In this document: piece by piece, positions 1-9,053 of the stretch
How positions within the stretch are numbered: the first letter of the stretch is position 1
Layout: each line of letters begins with the position of its first letter
DNA from: Betaproteobacteria bacterium
Lineage (GTDB): Bacteria > Pseudomonadota > Gammaproteobacteria > Burkholderiales > Rhodocyclaceae
DNA length: 45,597 nucleotides
Assembly (NCBI GenBank): GCA_009777925.1
Contig: WRKX01000007.1
Location: 1-45,597 of the forward strand
Direction of reading: 5' to 3'
The notes under the pieces: model-generated
Seen by the model: only the letters and a program-made list of their open reading frames with translations
The model's database searches: none
Told to the model about the DNA's origin: nothing
Position numbers and translations under genes: made by a program

Positions 1-238
1 TCGTCACCTTGTCGAGAATTCTTTCCTGCAATTATAGTGCTTTTCCTAAATAATCTTACTCTATCAACCTTCAGACATCCTATCCTGCAAGCGAGAAAGG
101 GTAAAAATAATTACGAGAAGCACTATAAAAGCGTGGCGTGGCATTGCTACACGCTATGCCAAAAAGATGGCTTCCTTTCTGGCAGCGGTGCAGATCAGAT
201 GTATCGCAATTTGGGCAAACATCTATTGACGACACGCT
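1..238 (+). pseudogene. IS5-family transposase, C-terminal remnant and IS right end
   Basis: Removing the 95-bp MITE (33-127) but keeping one TA gives an open frame from position 2 to a stop at 227-229. It ends with the typical IS5-family C-terminus: LVEN (the Glu is the expected E of the DDE triad), then KAWRGIATRYAKKMASF and IRCIAIWANIY. The MITE brings in a TAG right at its start, so the gene is dead as it stands. The terminal IS sequence up to 238 abuts a CTAG and is the reverse complement of the IS end at 45151, so the window is flanked by two inverted copies. The rest of this copy lies outside the window. Confidence 0.8.
33..127 (+). mobile_element. 95-bp MITE, copy A (IS630/Tc1-like TA target)
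   Basis: The element starts TATAGTGCTTTTC and ends GAGAAGCACTATA, with imperfect terminal inverted repeats of about 22 bp (18 matches). It has no coding capacity. It is identical over all 95 bp to the reverse complement of 43747-43841. Each copy is flanked by, or includes, a duplicated TA. It sits inside the transposase remnant. The missing transposase is inferred to be of the IS630/Tc1-mariner type from the TA target and TIR style; none is present in the window. Confidence 0.9.
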
Positions 239-1267
239 CTAGTTTCCGGCGCTACCGGGAGCGATGTTCCCAAAAAGGTGTTCATGCGCCAAATCAACCA
301 GCGCGTTAATCCAGGCGACGGATTCGTTAAGAGCGGGAATGTAATTAAATTCCGCGCCTTCTACTTTGCAAGCCCGCAAAAAGACGCTTTTGCCCGCCAG
401 CGCGATTTCTTCCAGAGTTTCCAGGCAGTCGGCGGCAAAGCCGGGACAAAACACATCAACGCGCCGCACTCCCTCCCCGGCCAATTCGCGCAACACGGAA
501 AATGTATCCGGCTTCAGCCAGGCTTCCCGGCCAAAACGGGACTGGAAACTCACCCGGCAAATCTCTTCATCCAGTCCCAGACGCTCGGCAAGCTGTCTGG
601 CAGTCTGCAAACACTCATCATAATACGGATCACCCAGAACCCTGCTCTTTTCCGGCATACCATGAAAACTTAAAAGCAGTCTGCCATCCGGCGGCAAAAA
701 ACCCCGCTCCGCCCAATGGCTGCGAACACTTTCTTCCAATGCGGCCAGATAAGCAGGATGTGCCGGAAAACTGCGGATAACGCGCAATTCCGGCTGGTTG
801 CGGCAAGCCGAAAACCAGGCGCCCACTGCATCTAACGCAGAAGCGGTTGTACTCGCAGAATACTGGGGATAAAGGGGCAGTACCAGCAAACGCTCAATGC
901 CCTCTGCCTGCATCCGCGTAAGAACATCGGCAATGGCAGGCTGGCCATAGCGCATCGCCCAAAAGACAGAAACGGGCAGGCCGCGTACCGAGAGCGTCTC
1001 CCGCAACCCTTCCGCCTGCAAGCGCGTATGCTCGCGTAGCGGCGAATCACGCCCCCAGATCAGCGCGTATTTGGCAGCAGAGCGGCGCGCGCGCCAGGGC
1101 AGAATGACGCCATGCAAAATCAGACGCCAAAAGAAACGGGAGAACAAACCATCGCGCTCCACCACCCTGTTGTCCAGCAAAAATTCCTTCAGATAACGGC
1201 GAATGGCAGCAGGCGTGGGCGCGTCCGGCGTACCCAGATTAATCAGAAGAACGCCATACCGAGACAT
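239..1267 (-). CDS. hemH: Ferrochelatase
   Basis: Inserts Fe2+ into protoporphyrin IX, the last step of protohaem synthesis, at the cytoplasmic face of the inner membrane. The 342-residue product has normal length and an early NLGTPDAP motif. The family's metal-binding pair is visible as His202 in LLSFHGMPEKS and Glu283 in CPGFAADCLETLEE. It starts 4 nt after the hrcA stop, so it is probably co-transcribed with hrcA, an arrangement common in betaproteobacteria. Its TAG stop is part of the CTAG bordering the IS remnant, so the last residues (about NIAPGSAGN) may have been reshaped by the insertion. The catalytic core is intact. Confidence 0.96.
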   Translation of the reverse strand: MSRYGVLLINLGTPDAPTPAAIRRYLKEFLLDNRVVERDGLFSRFFWRLILHGVILPWRARRSAAKYALIWGRDSPLREHTRLQAEGLRETLSVRGLPVSVFWAMRYGQPAIADVLTRMQAEGIERLLVLPLYPQYSASTTASALDAVGAWFSACRNQPELRVIRSFPAHPAYLAALEESVRSHWAERGFLPPDGRLLLSFHGMPEKSRVLGDPYYDECLQTARQLAERLGLDEEICRVSFQSRFGREAWLKPDTFSVLRELAGEGVRRVDVFCPGFAADCLETLEEIALAGKSVFLRACKVEGAEFNYIPALNESVAWINALVDLAHEHLFGNIAPGSAGN

Positions 1268-1271
1268 AAAT

Positions 1272-2300
1272 TCAGGATTGACTTAGCGAAAGGGAGGAAG
1301 ACAGCAGACGGGCAGTGACATCCACAATGGGAATAACGCGCTCATAAGCCATCCTTGTAGGGCCGATCACGCCCAACGAACCAACAATCTGCCCATTGAT
1401 CTCATAAGGCGCGGTCACGACACTGCATTCATCAAGCGGCGCCAGCCCGGACTCGCCGCCAATGAAAATCTGAATACCGTCGGCATGACAGGAATGTTCC
1501 AGCAAACTCATCAGGCCGGAACGCTGCTCAAACAGATCAAACAACTCGCGCAAGCGCCCCATGTTGGAAGCAAGATCAGCCGCATCCAACAGGTTTCTTT
1601 CCCCGGAAATCACACACGCTTGCTGCTCCGTGGACAACGCTTCGCTGCTGGCTTCCATTGCCGCTGCCATCAACGCCTGCAAATCGCTGTGCAGACGTTT
1701 CAGTTCTTCCCGCACCCGCTGATGCGCCTGTTCCAGTTCCAGCCCGGCGCAATACTGGTTGAGATAATTGCCTGCTTCGACCAGTTCCGCAGCTAAATAG
1801 TCCCTTGATGTCAACAGGATTCGGTTCTGTACATCGCCATCGTTGCTGACCAGAATGAGAAGAATACGTCTCTCGGAAAGGCGCAAAAACTCAATCTGGC
1901 GAATCTTCGGCGTAGCGCGACGCGGAAGCGTCACGATCCCCGCAAAATGAGTCAGTTGCGAGAGCAAACGCGAGGCGCTGACCAGCAGTTGTTGCGGCTG
2001 ATCCGGGCGTAGCGAACCGCCCATTTCGGCAATCTCCTCTTCATTGGGCGGGCGCATGGTCAACAGATTGTCGACAAACAGGCGATAGCCGCGCGGCGTA
2101 GGAATACGCCCCGCCGAAGTATGGGGACTGGCGACAAAACCCGCTTCTTCCAGATCCGCCATGACGTTACGGATGGTGGCCGGAGAAAGCTCCAGACCGG
2201 AAAAGCGGGAAAGCGAACGCGATCCGACCGGCGCGCCATCCGCAATATAGTGTTCAATCAGCGCTTTCAGAAGGGTGCGGGAACGCTCGTCTAACAGCAT
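1272..2300 (-). CDS. hrcA: Heat-inducible transcription repressor HrcA
   Basis: Repressor of groE/dnaK-type operons that binds CIRCE operators and needs GroEL for folding. The 342-residue product has an N-terminal winged-helix domain (about 1-75; [19 protein letters not shown] start and the [28 protein letters not shown] segment) and a C-terminal GAF-like dimerisation region. No CIRCE inverted repeat (TTAGCACTC-N9-GAGTGCTAA) is visible upstream of it in the window, so autoregulation is not supported here. Its upstream neighbour is the tRNA-Val terminator hairpin, which suggests its own weak promoter or read-through. Confidence 0.95.
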   Translation of the reverse strand: MLLDERSRTLLKALIEHYIADGAPVGSRSLSRFSGLELSPATIRNVMADLEEAGFVASPHTSAGRIPTPRGYRLFVDNLLTMRPPNEEEIAEMGGSLRPDQPQQLLVSASRLLSQLTHFAGIVTLPRRATPKIRQIEFLRLSERRILLILVSNDGDVQNRILLTSRDYLAAELVEAGNYLNQYCAGLELEQAHQRVREELKRLHSDLQALMAAAMEASSEALSTEQQACVISGERNLLDAADLASNMGRLRELFDLFEQRSGLMSLLEHSCHADGIQIFIGGESGLAPLDECSVVTAPYEINGQIVGSLGVIGPTRMAYERVIPIVDVTARLLSSSLSLSQS

Positions 2301-2310
2301 GGAGGCAATA

Positions 2311-2357
2311 CAAAATTAAAGGGGATTCAGGCATTGTGCAAACTACACTGAATCCCC
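2311..2357 (-). terminator. Intrinsic terminator after tRNA-Val
   Basis: A perfect 10-bp stem (GGGGATTCAG / CTGAATCCCC, 2321-2330 with 2348-2357) is followed on the minus strand by TTTAATTTTG. It lies between tRNA-Val and hrcA and should end the hupB/tRNA-Val transcript. Confidence 0.75.
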
Positions 2358-2368
2358 TCATGGGACGG

Positions 2369-2444
2369 TGGTGGGTGTTGACGGGTTCGAACCGCCGACA
2401 TTCGCCTTGTAAGGGCGACGCTCTACCAACTGAGCTAAACACCC
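2369..2444 (-). tRNA. tRNA-Val(UAC)
   Basis: A 76-nt cloverleaf on the minus strand. The acceptor begins GGGTGTT, the D-loop is AGCTCAGTTGGTAGAG, the anticodon loop CTTACAA gives UAC, and the T-arm is GGTTCGAACC. CCA is encoded. It lies 10 nt downstream of hupB and is probably in the same transcript, as often seen in beta/gammaproteobacteria. Confidence 0.97.
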
Positions 2445-2454
2445 GGCAGAAAAA

Positions 2455-2745
2455 TCATTTTTTCCCGCGCTTGGCGTTGACGGCGTCCTTCAAGGTCTTG
2501 CCAGGTTTGAATTTAGGCACATTGGTCGCCGGTATGCTGAGAGGCTTGCCTGTTTGAGGATTTCTACCCTTGCGGGCAGCGCGCTTGTCAACCTGAAAAG
2601 TGCCAAAACCAACCAGAGCGATTTTGTCGCCCTTCTTCAATGTCTGGGTCACGACCGCGATAGTTGCGTCCAGAGCATCGCCGGCATCAGCCTTGGTAAG
2701 TTTCGCTTCCGCAGCGATTGCGTCAATCAATTCCGATTTGTTCAC
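2455..2745 (-). CDS. hupB: DNA-binding protein HU-beta
   Basis: Small histone-like protein that bends and compacts DNA as a dimer. The 96 residues begin [20 protein letters not shown] and contain the family signature [20 protein letters not shown] (about 46-65), whose beta-arm inserts into the minor groove, followed by [13 protein letters not shown]. It runs slightly beyond the usual 90 residues with a basic tail (NAKRGKK). It lies downstream of lon, the standard neighbour, although a 287-bp gap with a repeat element intervenes. Confidence 0.97.
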   Translation of the reverse strand: MNKSELIDAIAAEAKLTKADAGDALDATIAVVTQTLKKGDKIALVGFGTFQVDKRAARKGRNPQTGKPLSIPATNVPKFKPGKTLKDAVNAKRGKK

Positions 2746-2779
2746 TTAGTCACCCCATGTTTTGGTTAAAAAAACAAGT

Positions 2780-2898
2780 GAGTCACCCCAACCTGAAGGT
2801 TGGGGCTTCCTCGCCACAAGATAAGGGAGCTTTCGGCTCCATAATCAACTGTCTCGCTTACCCCGCCATAAATGGCAGGGCTTGCGCGAGGCGCGTGG
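2780..2898. repeat. 120-nt multi-hairpin repeat, copy 1 (hupB-lon gap)
   Basis: Direct repeat of 5536-5656, about two-thirds identical. It holds three ordered hairpins: CCCCAACC-TGAA-GGTTGGGG, then GGAGC/GGCTCC with a TTTC loop, then a long arm opening CTCGC and closing GCGCGAG around GCCATAAATGGC. Arms differ between the copies with compensating changes. The CCTGAAGG...GGGGCTTC hairpin resembles ends of IS200/IS605-type elements, but no tnpA or tnpB is nearby. It fills most of the gap between hupB and lon. Confidence 0.75.
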
Positions 2899-3032
2899 TC
2901 ACAGCCCTTACCAGAACACGCTGTCGTGTCGGAAAACCTTAGGCAACGCAGACTGGCCGGGACAAATCCTACCTGAAGTAAATAAGAGCTGGCAACACGG
3001 AAAAACAATAAATTCGCTCAAATCTCCAGATT

Positions 3033-5456
3033 TCAATGTTTTATGATGAATTCGCCACTATGTTGTGTCGCTTCGGCCAGCGCCACGGCCTGTTCTTCCA
3101 CCGCTGAATCCTGCGGCAACGACTCCGGCACGCGCTCCAGCGCCTTTTCCAGCACCTCGTCAATCCAGCGCACCGGCACGACTTCAATCCGGTTTTTGAT
3201 GTTGTCGGGAATCTCGACCAAATCCTTCAGATTTTCCTGCGGAATCAGCGCAGTCTTCAGCCCGCCGCGCACAGCGGCCAGCAATTTTTCTTTCAGCCCG
3301 CCGATGGCCAGCACTTCACCGCGCAAGGTTATCTCTCCGGTCATGGCAACATCGCAACGGACAGGGATGCCCGTACAGGCCGAAACAAGCGCCGTCGTCA
3401 TGGCAATGCCGGCGGAAGGCCCGTCTTTTGGCGTCGCGCCTTCCGGCACATGGACGTGAATGTCCTGCTTGTCGAAGAGATCGTCCCTGATCCCCAGCCG
3501 TCCCGCGCGGGCGCGCACGACCGAACGGGCAGCCTCTACCGACTCCTTCATCACATCGCCCAATGAGCCGGTACGCAAAATGTTGCCCTTGCCGGCAATG
3601 AGGACGCATTCTATCGTCAGCAATTCGCCGCCGACTTCCGTCCAGGCAAGACCCGTTACCTGCCCTATCTGGTTTTCCTTCTCTGCCATGCCGAAGCTGT
3701 AGCGACGCACTCCCAAAAACTTTTCCAGGTTTTTGGGATTGACCACGAGTTTGTTCGCGCGTTTTTTCATCAGTTGGGTTTTGACAACCTTGCGGCAAAT
3801 CTTGGAAATTTCCCGATCCAGCCCACGCACCCCCGCCTCGCGGGTATAGTAACGGACGATTTCAAGCACCGCGCTTTCCGTGATGGACAGTTCGTTGTTC
3901 TTTACGCCGTTGTTCTTCATCTGCTTGGGCAGCAGGTAGCGCATGGCGATGTTGACCTTTTCGTCCTCGGTATAGCCGGAAAGGCGAATGACCTCCATCC
4001 GGTCGAGCAACGCCGCCGGAATGTTGAGCGTGTTGGCTGTTGCCACAAACATGATATCGGAAAGATCAAAATCCACTTCCACATAGTGATCCTGGAAGGT
4101 GTGGTTTTGTTCCGGGTCGAGCACTTCAAGCAGGGCAGAAGCAGGATCGCCGCGAAAATCCTGCCCCAGCTTGTCAACCTCATCAAGCAGGAACAGCGGG
4201 TTTCTGACGCCGCATTTGCTAAGGCTTTGCAGAATCTTGCCAGGCATGGAGCCGATATAGGTACGACGATGGCCGCGAATTTCAGCTTCATCGCGCACTC
4301 CGCCCAGAGACATGCGGATAAACTTGCGACTGGTCGACCTGGCAATGGATTGCCCCAGCGAGGTCTTGCCCACGCCCGGCGGACCGACGAGGCAGAGAAT
4401 CGGCGCCTTGACCTTGTCGACCCGCTGCTGGACGGCAAGATATTCGATAATGCGCTCCTTTACCTTCTCCAGCCCGTGATGGTCGGCATCCAGAATTTTT
4501 TCCGCCGCGCGTAAATCCTTGCTGGTGCGCGTCTTCTTGCGCCAGGGCAGGGCCGCCAGCGTATCAATGTAATTACGCACTACCGTGGCTTCCGCCGACA
4601 TGGGCGACATCAGGCGCAGTTTCTTCAGCTCGTTCCTGGCCTTGACAAGCCCTTCCTTGCTCATTCCCGCATCGTTGATTTTCTTTTCCATCTCTTCAAG
4701 ATCAGCGCCCTCCTCGCCTTCGCCAAGTTCTTTCTGGATGGCTTTTACCTGTTCATTCAGGTAATACTCGCGCTGGGTTTTTTCCATCTGCCGCTTGACC
4801 CGCCCCCGGATGCGCCGCTCTACCTGCAAAATGTCAATTTCGGATTCCAACTGGGCAAGCAGACGTTCCAGGCGCGCCCCCACGGAGGCAAGTTCCAGAA
4901 TCTCCTGTTTCCTGTCCAGGCGCATGGGAAGATGGGCCGCAATGGTATCGGCAAGCCGTCCGCCCTCTTCGATTCCGGCGATGGAGCTTAAAATCTCCGG
5001 CGGAATCTTCTTGTTCAGCTTCACGTACTGGTCAAACTGCGCCATTACCGTGCGGCGCATGGCTTCCTGCTCGTAATCCTTTTCACCCATATCAGGCATC
5101 AGGGAAATATCCGCAACGAGGATGTTGTCGGTAATTCTCGCTCTCTTGATGAATACCCGCTGCGTGCCTTCCACCAGAACCTTGACCGTGCCATCCTGCA
5201 ATTTGAGCATTTGCAGGACATGCGCCAGACAGCCGACGCCATACACATCCTCTATGCCTGGCTCGTTCTCGGTGGAAGTCTTTTGCGCCACCAGAACGAC
5301 GGTGCGGTTGTTTTCCATCGCCAATTCCAGCGCCCGGATGGATTTTGGCCGCCCCACGAATAATGGGATCACCATATGCGGAAACACAACCACGTCGCGC
5401 AAGGGCAAAAGCGGCAGCAATATCGGTTGATTTGGGGAAAGAATGGTATGGGTCAT
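3033..5456 (-). CDS. lon: ATP-dependent protease Lon
   Basis: Cytoplasmic hexameric AAA+ serine protease that degrades misfolded and regulatory proteins. The 807-residue product has an N-terminal LAN domain (about 12-205), a coiled-coil segment (about 210-300), an AAA+ module with Walker [12 protein letters not shown] near 358, and a C-terminal peptidase. The peptidase carries the Ser/Lys dyad Ser681 ([10 protein letters not shown]) and Lys722 ([10 protein letters not shown]). Length and order match group A Lon. The clpP-clpX-lon-hupB order is conserved, except that two extra genes and repeats have entered between clpX and lon here. Confidence 0.98.
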   Translation of the reverse strand: MTHTILSPNQPILLPLLPLRDVVVFPHMVIPLFVGRPKSIRALELAMENNRTVVLVAQKTSTENEPGIEDVYGVGCLAHVLQMLKLQDGTVKVLVEGTQRVFIKRARITDNILVADISLMPDMGEKDYEQEAMRRTVMAQFDQYVKLNKKIPPEILSSIAGIEEGGRLADTIAAHLPMRLDRKQEILELASVGARLERLLAQLESEIDILQVERRIRGRVKRQMEKTQREYYLNEQVKAIQKELGEGEEGADLEEMEKKINDAGMSKEGLVKARNELKKLRLMSPMSAEATVVRNYIDTLAALPWRKKTRTSKDLRAAEKILDADHHGLEKVKERIIEYLAVQQRVDKVKAPILCLVGPPGVGKTSLGQSIARSTSRKFIRMSLGGVRDEAEIRGHRRTYIGSMPGKILQSLSKCGVRNPLFLLDEVDKLGQDFRGDPASALLEVLDPEQNHTFQDHYVEVDFDLSDIMFVATANTLNIPAALLDRMEVIRLSGYTEDEKVNIAMRYLLPKQMKNNGVKNNELSITESAVLEIVRYYTREAGVRGLDREISKICRKVVKTQLMKKRANKLVVNPKNLEKFLGVRRYSFGMAEKENQIGQVTGLAWTEVGGELLTIECVLIAGKGNILRTGSLGDVMKESVEAARSVVRARAGRLGIRDDLFDKQDIHVHVPEGATPKDGPSAGIAMTTALVSACTGIPVRCDVAMTGEITLRGEVLAIGGLKEKLLAAVRGGLKTALIPQENLKDLVEIPDNIKNRIEVVPVRWIDEVLEKALERVPESLPQDSAVEEQAVALAEATQHSGEFIIKH

Positions 5457-5504
5457 GGGTCAGCAACTATAAATTGGACAAAGCGAAAGATAACATGGGG
5501 ACGT

Positions 5505-5525
5505 GACGGCTATTTTCAAGCCGCC
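5505..5525. repeat. Short hairpin repeat upstream of lon
   Basis: GACGGCT-N7-AGCCGCC forms a 7-bp stem with one mismatch. A variant with the same AGCCGCC arm and surrounding ATGG/GGGG context occurs at 6259-6280, so the flavin-reductase gene and the 5536 repeat lie between a related pair. Confidence 0.5.
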
Positions 5526-5535
5526 GCGCTGTATT

Positions 5536-5656
5536 GAGTCACCCTTGCCTGAAGACAGGGGATTCCTCGATACAATCTTGTGGAGCCTTCGGCTCCCGGT
5601 TACGTTTTGTCTCGCTTGACTCCGCCATAAATGGCGGAGATTGCGCGAGACCCGTG
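5536..5656. repeat. 120-nt multi-hairpin repeat, copy 2
   Basis: Second copy of the element at 2780-2898, same orientation, on the other side of lon. The first stem is CCCTTGCC/GACAGGGG, which keeps pairing despite different bases. The third contains the perfect CTCCGCCAT-AA-ATGGCGGAG, where copy 1 has CCC/GGG. It ends 1 nt before the stop codon of the 5658-6227 gene. Confidence 0.75.
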
Positions 5657-5657
5657 T

Positions 5658-6227
5658 TCAAATGCACTCCTGCCATTTCGTCATCCTGTTGCGAAGGTTC
5701 ACGGTTTCACCGTCAATGATGAACGTGCCGTCACCAACAGCATGAAATGACCTTGTATCCGCCGGCATCGGATTGCTCCATGCCCTGACGCCCTGCAGGA
5801 CAAAAAAGTTATACGCGCTCGCAAGAGCGCGATTCACCACTCGACATTCCAGATTGTACAGACACTCGGCCACCAAAGGCGCGGCAACGTCCTTCGCCGC
5901 CTGCGCGCACAGGTTGAATTCAGCAAATTTGTCCATGACCTCGCCGGAACAGTTCCCGATATCCACAACCTTTTCCAGCATTCCGGCGTGGGGGATGGCA
6001 ACAACGCATTCGCCAGTTTCCACAAGAGCCGTATAGCTGAAATTCCAGGGGCCGAGGCAGATGCCGAGGGTAGGTTCAAAACCCATTGAGACATGACAGC
6101 TCAGGGTCATCAGATTGGTTTTTTTCTTGTACGCGGTGGAAATCAGGAGAACCGGCCCGGATTCGACAAACGTAAAGGCGCGATTCAGCGGAAACTCAAC
6201 CTGCCGTGAAACTCTTTTTTTCGGCAT
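5658..6227 (-). CDS. Flavin reductase-like (FMN-binding split-barrel) protein
   Basis: The 189-residue product resembles the flavin-reductase/flavoredoxin family: a barrel that binds FMN and reduces it or passes electrons from NAD(P)H. The family look is in PVLLISTAYKKKTNLMTLS, then GICLGPWNFSYTALVETGECVVAIP, with a later SGEVMDKFAEFNL segment. No signal peptide or membrane span is seen. The substrate is unknown. It is placed between clpX and lon, where most relatives have nothing, and lies between related short repeats and beside the 120-nt element, so it may be an acquired gene. It could instead be a pyridoxamine-oxidase-like member of the same fold. Confidence 0.72.
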   Translation of the reverse strand: MPKKRVSRQVEFPLNRAFTFVESGPVLLISTAYKKKTNLMTLSCHVSMGFEPTLGICLGPWNFSYTALVETGECVVAIPHAGMLEKVVDIGNCSGEVMDKFAEFNLCAQAAKDVAAPLVAECLYNLECRVVNRALASAYNFFVLQGVRAWSNPMPADTRSFHAVGDGTFIIDGETVNLRNRMTKWQECI

Positions 6228-6258
6228 ACGCGCCTCCGGGAAATAGCATTGGGGGCAT

Positions 6259-6280
6259 GGCGACTATTTTTTAAGCCGCC
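6259..6280. repeat. Short hairpin repeat, partner of 5505-5525
   Basis: GGCGACT-N8-AGCCGCC, preceded by GGGGGCATGG. It is similar to the sequence upstream of lon. Nothing else is seen between the flavin-reductase start and 6359. Confidence 0.45.
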
Positions 6281-6358
6281 AGTCTCATAAGGCAAATAGT
6301 ATCGGAAAATTAAGCCAATATGCTATTGAGCGTCAACGCCAAAAGCTAAGCTAAATTC

Positions 6359-6448
6359 GTAGGCTGGGTTGAACAATGCGAAACCCGGCATGGCAAGTCA
6401 TCCACGGTTCTAAAAGCCGGGATTCCACTTCGTTCCATCCCAGCCTAC
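6359..6448. repeat. Dispersed inverted repeat
   Basis: Outer arms GTAGGCTGGG (6359-6368) and CCCAGCCTAC (6439-6448). The right part (GGGATTCC..TTC..TCCATCCCAGCCTAC) recurs at 19754-19786. It is noncoding and ends 5 bp from the stop of the next gene. Confidence 0.6.
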
Positions 6449-6453
6449 GGCTC

Positions 6454-6882
6454 TCAAAACCACCAGTCATAGCGATCTTTGTTCTGCGAGTGGTGTTCGA
6501 TATTGTCCTTCCAGTTTGTACCATCATCTTTGCCGCCGACAAAGCCGGTAAATATGATAAACACTCCACCAAAGGCGAATAATAGAGCCAGCCAAAACGG
6601 TATATCCTTCATGATTATGATTGCAGCAAACAGAAGAACGCCAAAGCTAAAACATAAAATGCGACGAAACCAAAGCCAAACGGTAGCTGCGATCCGCTCG
6701 GCGCCGGATGGCGGGCGCGTTCGATCTCGCGTGCCAAAATATAGTGGAATCGCAAGCAATATTGCGATGACAGCGATGATGAGAATGACTCTACTGTTGA
6801 TTCTATCGCCATCAAGGACAATATTAAGCATGATGCCCGCAGCTACAATCCCAACAGCGGTGAGATATTCAGACTTCGACAT
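6454..6882 (-). CDS. Small multi-pass membrane protein of unknown function
   Basis: 142 residues with four probable membrane helices: about 7-24, 30-48, 72-92 and 95-115. They are separated by a basic loop (TRDRTRPPSGAER). The tail is polar and aromatic (DDGTNWKDNIEHH...YDWWF). I do not recognise the family. It begins 12 nt after the clpX stop on the same strand, so it may be carried on the clpX transcript. It is not part of the usual clpX-lon neighbourhood. Confidence 0.6.
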   Translation of the reverse strand: MSKSEYLTAVGIVAAGIMLNIVLDGDRINSRVILIIAVIAILLAIPLYFGTRDRTRPPSGAERIAATVWLWFRRILCFSFGVLLFAAIIIMKDIPFWLALLFAFGGVFIIFTGFVGGKDDGTNWKDNIEHHSQNKDRYDWWF

Positions 6883-6894
6883 AAGCGCTAACCC

Positions 6895-8172
6895 TCAATT
6901 GCCGCCGGAGACTTTTGGCTTGTCCGCATAAATCAATAGAGGGGGCGCGTCGGTGGTGATATTTTTCTCATCCACCACCACCGTCTCGACGTTTTCCATG
7001 CCGGGTAGATCAAACATGGTATCGAGCAATACATCTTCCAGAATGGAGCGCAGGCCGCGCGCCCCGGTCTTTCGCTCCGTCGCCTTCTTCGCAATGGCGG
7101 CAAGGGCTGCCGGACGCACATCCAATATCACATCTTCCAGAGCAAACAGCTTTTGATACTGCTTGACCAGGGCATTCCTGGGGGCTGAGAGAATTTCCAC
7201 CAGCGCGTCTTCCTGCAGATCATGCAAGGTAGCAACGACCGGCAGACGCCCAATCAATTCAGGAATCAGGCCAAAGCGAATCAGATCATCCGGCTCCACA
7301 TTCCGCATGATCTCACCCACACCGGAGCGTTCTTCCCTGCTCTTCACCAAGGCGTTAAAGCCGATGCCGCCTTTTTCGGAACGTTCCTGAATGATTTTTT
7401 CCAGTCCGTCAAAGGCTCCGCCGCAAATGAACAGAATGTTGGTCGTATCAATCTGGAGAAAATCCTGATTGGGATGCTTGCGCCCGCCCTGCGGCGGCAC
7501 GGAAGCAATCGTGCCCTCAATCAGCTTCAACAACGCCTGTTGCACGCCTTCGCCGGAAACGTCGCGGGTAATCGAAGGATTTTCCGAACGACGCGAAATC
7601 TTGTCAATCTCGTCAATATAGACAATGCCCTGCTCCGCCCTGGCGACGTTGTAATCGCACTTTTGCAGGAGCTTCTGGATAATATTTTCGACATCTTCGC
7701 CGACATAACCCGCTTCGGTAAGCGTAGTAGCATCCGCCAGAATGAACGGCACATTCAGCTTGCGCGCCAGCGTTTGCGCGAGCAAGGTCTTGCCGGAACC
7801 TGTAGGGCCGATCAGGAGGATGTTGCTCTTGGACAACTCCACATCATCATCGTCCCTGCCCCTCTTGCTTTGAACGCGCAGGCGCTTGTAATGGTTATGC
7901 AGCGCCACGGCAAGAATGCGCTTGGCCTCCTGCTGGCCGATGACATAATCGTCAAGGTGAGCGGCAATTTCGCGCGGGGTCGGCAATTCCTCCGCTCCGG
8001 TATTCAGGACAGTTTTTGCTTCATCGTGCATAACGTCATTGCACAGGGCAATACATTCGTCGCAGATGAACACGGAAGGGCCGGCAATAAGCTTTTTCAC
8101 CTCATGCTGGCTCTTGCTGCAAAACGAGCAATACAGCATTTTTTCCCTGCCGCCATCTTTTTTGTCCGTCAT
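6895..8172 (-). CDS. clpX: ClpXP protease ATPase subunit ClpX
   Basis: Hexameric AAA+ unfoldase that feeds proteins to ClpP. The 425-residue product has an N-terminal C4 zinc finger (Cys15, Cys18, Cys37, Cys40), Walker A GPTGSGKT (122-129), Walker [10 protein letters not shown], and the pore/ClpP-contact region of the family. The sensor-2 segment [11 protein letters not shown] is present. The start is supported by the zinc-finger spacing. It lies 35 nt downstream of clpP and is probably the second gene of the tig-clpP-clpX run. Confidence 0.98.
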   Translation of the reverse strand: MTDKKDGGREKMLYCSFCSKSQHEVKKLIAGPSVFICDECIALCNDVMHDEAKTVLNTGAEELPTPREIAAHLDDYVIGQQEAKRILAVALHNHYKRLRVQSKRGRDDDDVELSKSNILLIGPTGSGKTLLAQTLARKLNVPFILADATTLTEAGYVGEDVENIIQKLLQKCDYNVARAEQGIVYIDEIDKISRRSENPSITRDVSGEGVQQALLKLIEGTIASVPPQGGRKHPNQDFLQIDTTNILFICGGAFDGLEKIIQERSEKGGIGFNALVKSREERSGVGEIMRNVEPDDLIRFGLIPELIGRLPVVATLHDLQEDALVEILSAPRNALVKQYQKLFALEDVILDVRPAALAAIAKKATERKTGARGLRSILEDVLLDTMFDLPGMENVETVVVDEKNITTDAPPLLIYADKPKVSGGN

Positions 8173-8207
8173 TTCTTTTCTCCGCTGAAAGCTACGCGAT
8201 GGTGAGA

Positions 8208-8858
8208 TTATTGCGCCTCTGAACGCTGCGCGAGCACCCGGTCAATCAGGCCATACTCCGCCGCTTCGGCAGCGGACAGGAAATTATCCCGATCAGTATC
8301 TTTTTCGATACGCTCAATCGGCTGCCCGGTATGCTCGGCCATGATGCGATTAAGCTTCTCGCGGATGGCAAGAATTTCCTTGGCGTGAATGGCAATATCG
8401 GAAGCCTGGCCGCGAAAACCTCCCAGCGGCTGATGGATCATCATCCGCGAATTGGGTAGCGCAAAGCGTTTCTCCTTTGCGCCCGCGCAAAGGAGAAACG
8501 CACCCATCGAAGCGGCCTGCCCCATGCAAAGCGTTGAGACATCCGGCTTGATGAACTGCATGGTGTCGTAAATGGACAACCCTGCCGTCACCGAGCCGCC
8601 CGGCGAATTAATGTAGAGGGCAATATCCTTGTCGGGGTTTTCCGCTTCCAGAAACAGCAGTTGCGCCACCACCAGATTGGCGGTTTCGTCCGTTACCGGG
8701 CCGACCAGAAAGACTACCCGCTCTTTCAGCAAGCGGGAATAAATGTCATAGGCGCGTTCACCGCGCCCGCTCTGCTCCACCACCATCGGCACCAGACCCA
8801 ACCCCCTGGGCGATAAATCCGGCAGATTCAGCAGATCTGGAAAATCGTTATGCGTCAT
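8208..8858 (-). CDS. clpP: ATP-dependent Clp protease proteolytic subunit ClpP
   Basis: Serine peptidase that forms the tetradecameric chamber of ClpXP/ClpAP. With the start at 8858 it has 216 residues and the catalytic triad Ser117 ([10 protein letters not shown]), His142 (MIHQPLGG) and Asp191 (EKDTDRDNF). An in-frame ATG 10 codons upstream (8888) exists, but that extension lies in repeat sequence. The 8858 start has GAGAAGAAC just upstream and gives the usual length. The normal partner clpX follows. Confidence 0.97.
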   Translation of the reverse strand: MTHNDFPDLLNLPDLSPRGLGLVPMVVEQSGRGERAYDIYSRLLKERVVFLVGPVTDETANLVVAQLLFLEAENPDKDIALYINSPGGSVTAGLSIYDTMQFIKPDVSTLCMGQAASMGAFLLCAGAKEKRFALPNSRMMIHQPLGGFRGQASDIAIHAKEILAIREKLNRIMAEHTGQPIERIEKDTDRDNFLSAAEAAEYGLIDRVLAQRSEAQ

Positions 8859-8871
8859 GCTGTTCTTCTCA

Positions 8872-8911
8872 TATAGTGGGTTATTCAAATAAAGAGACCG
8901 TCAGGGAGAAC
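8872..8911. repeat. Solo TIR-like repeat (TATAGTG family), copy 1
   Basis: TATAGTGGGTTATTC followed by AAATAAAGAG and GTC.GGGA. It matches 27620-27657, and its first part resembles the MITE end TATAGTGCTT...TAAATAA. No matching opposite end is seen. It overlaps the region upstream of clpP. Confidence 0.5.
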
Positions 8912-8942
8912 GCCTTGTCACCCTCTCCCGGCGCTACACGCC

Positions 8943-8968
8943 ACCCTCTCCCACAAGTGGGAGAGGGT
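8943..8968. repeat. Perfect hairpin repeat between tig and clpP
   Basis: ACCCTCTCCCAC-AA-GTGGGAGAGGGT is a 12-bp perfect stem. It looks like a dispersed REP-type palindrome. With no clean T-run it may weaken rather than end transcription from tig into clpP. Confidence 0.6.
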
Positions 8969-9053
8969 GTACGTTTGCGGCATTTCAGGCATTATCCTGT
9001 ATTTTCATGTCCTGCCTGTCTCTTTATCCAGAGGAATGACTATAAATGCAAAA

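Noticed and set aside
2300-2340. CIRCE operator upstream of hrcA
   Set aside because: The inverted repeat there is GGGGATTCAG/CTGAATCCCC with a T-rich tail, i.e. a terminator, not the CIRCE sequence.
7222-8205. 327-codon plus-strand open frame
   Set aside because: Antisense shadow of clpX; the minus-strand frame has all ClpX motifs.
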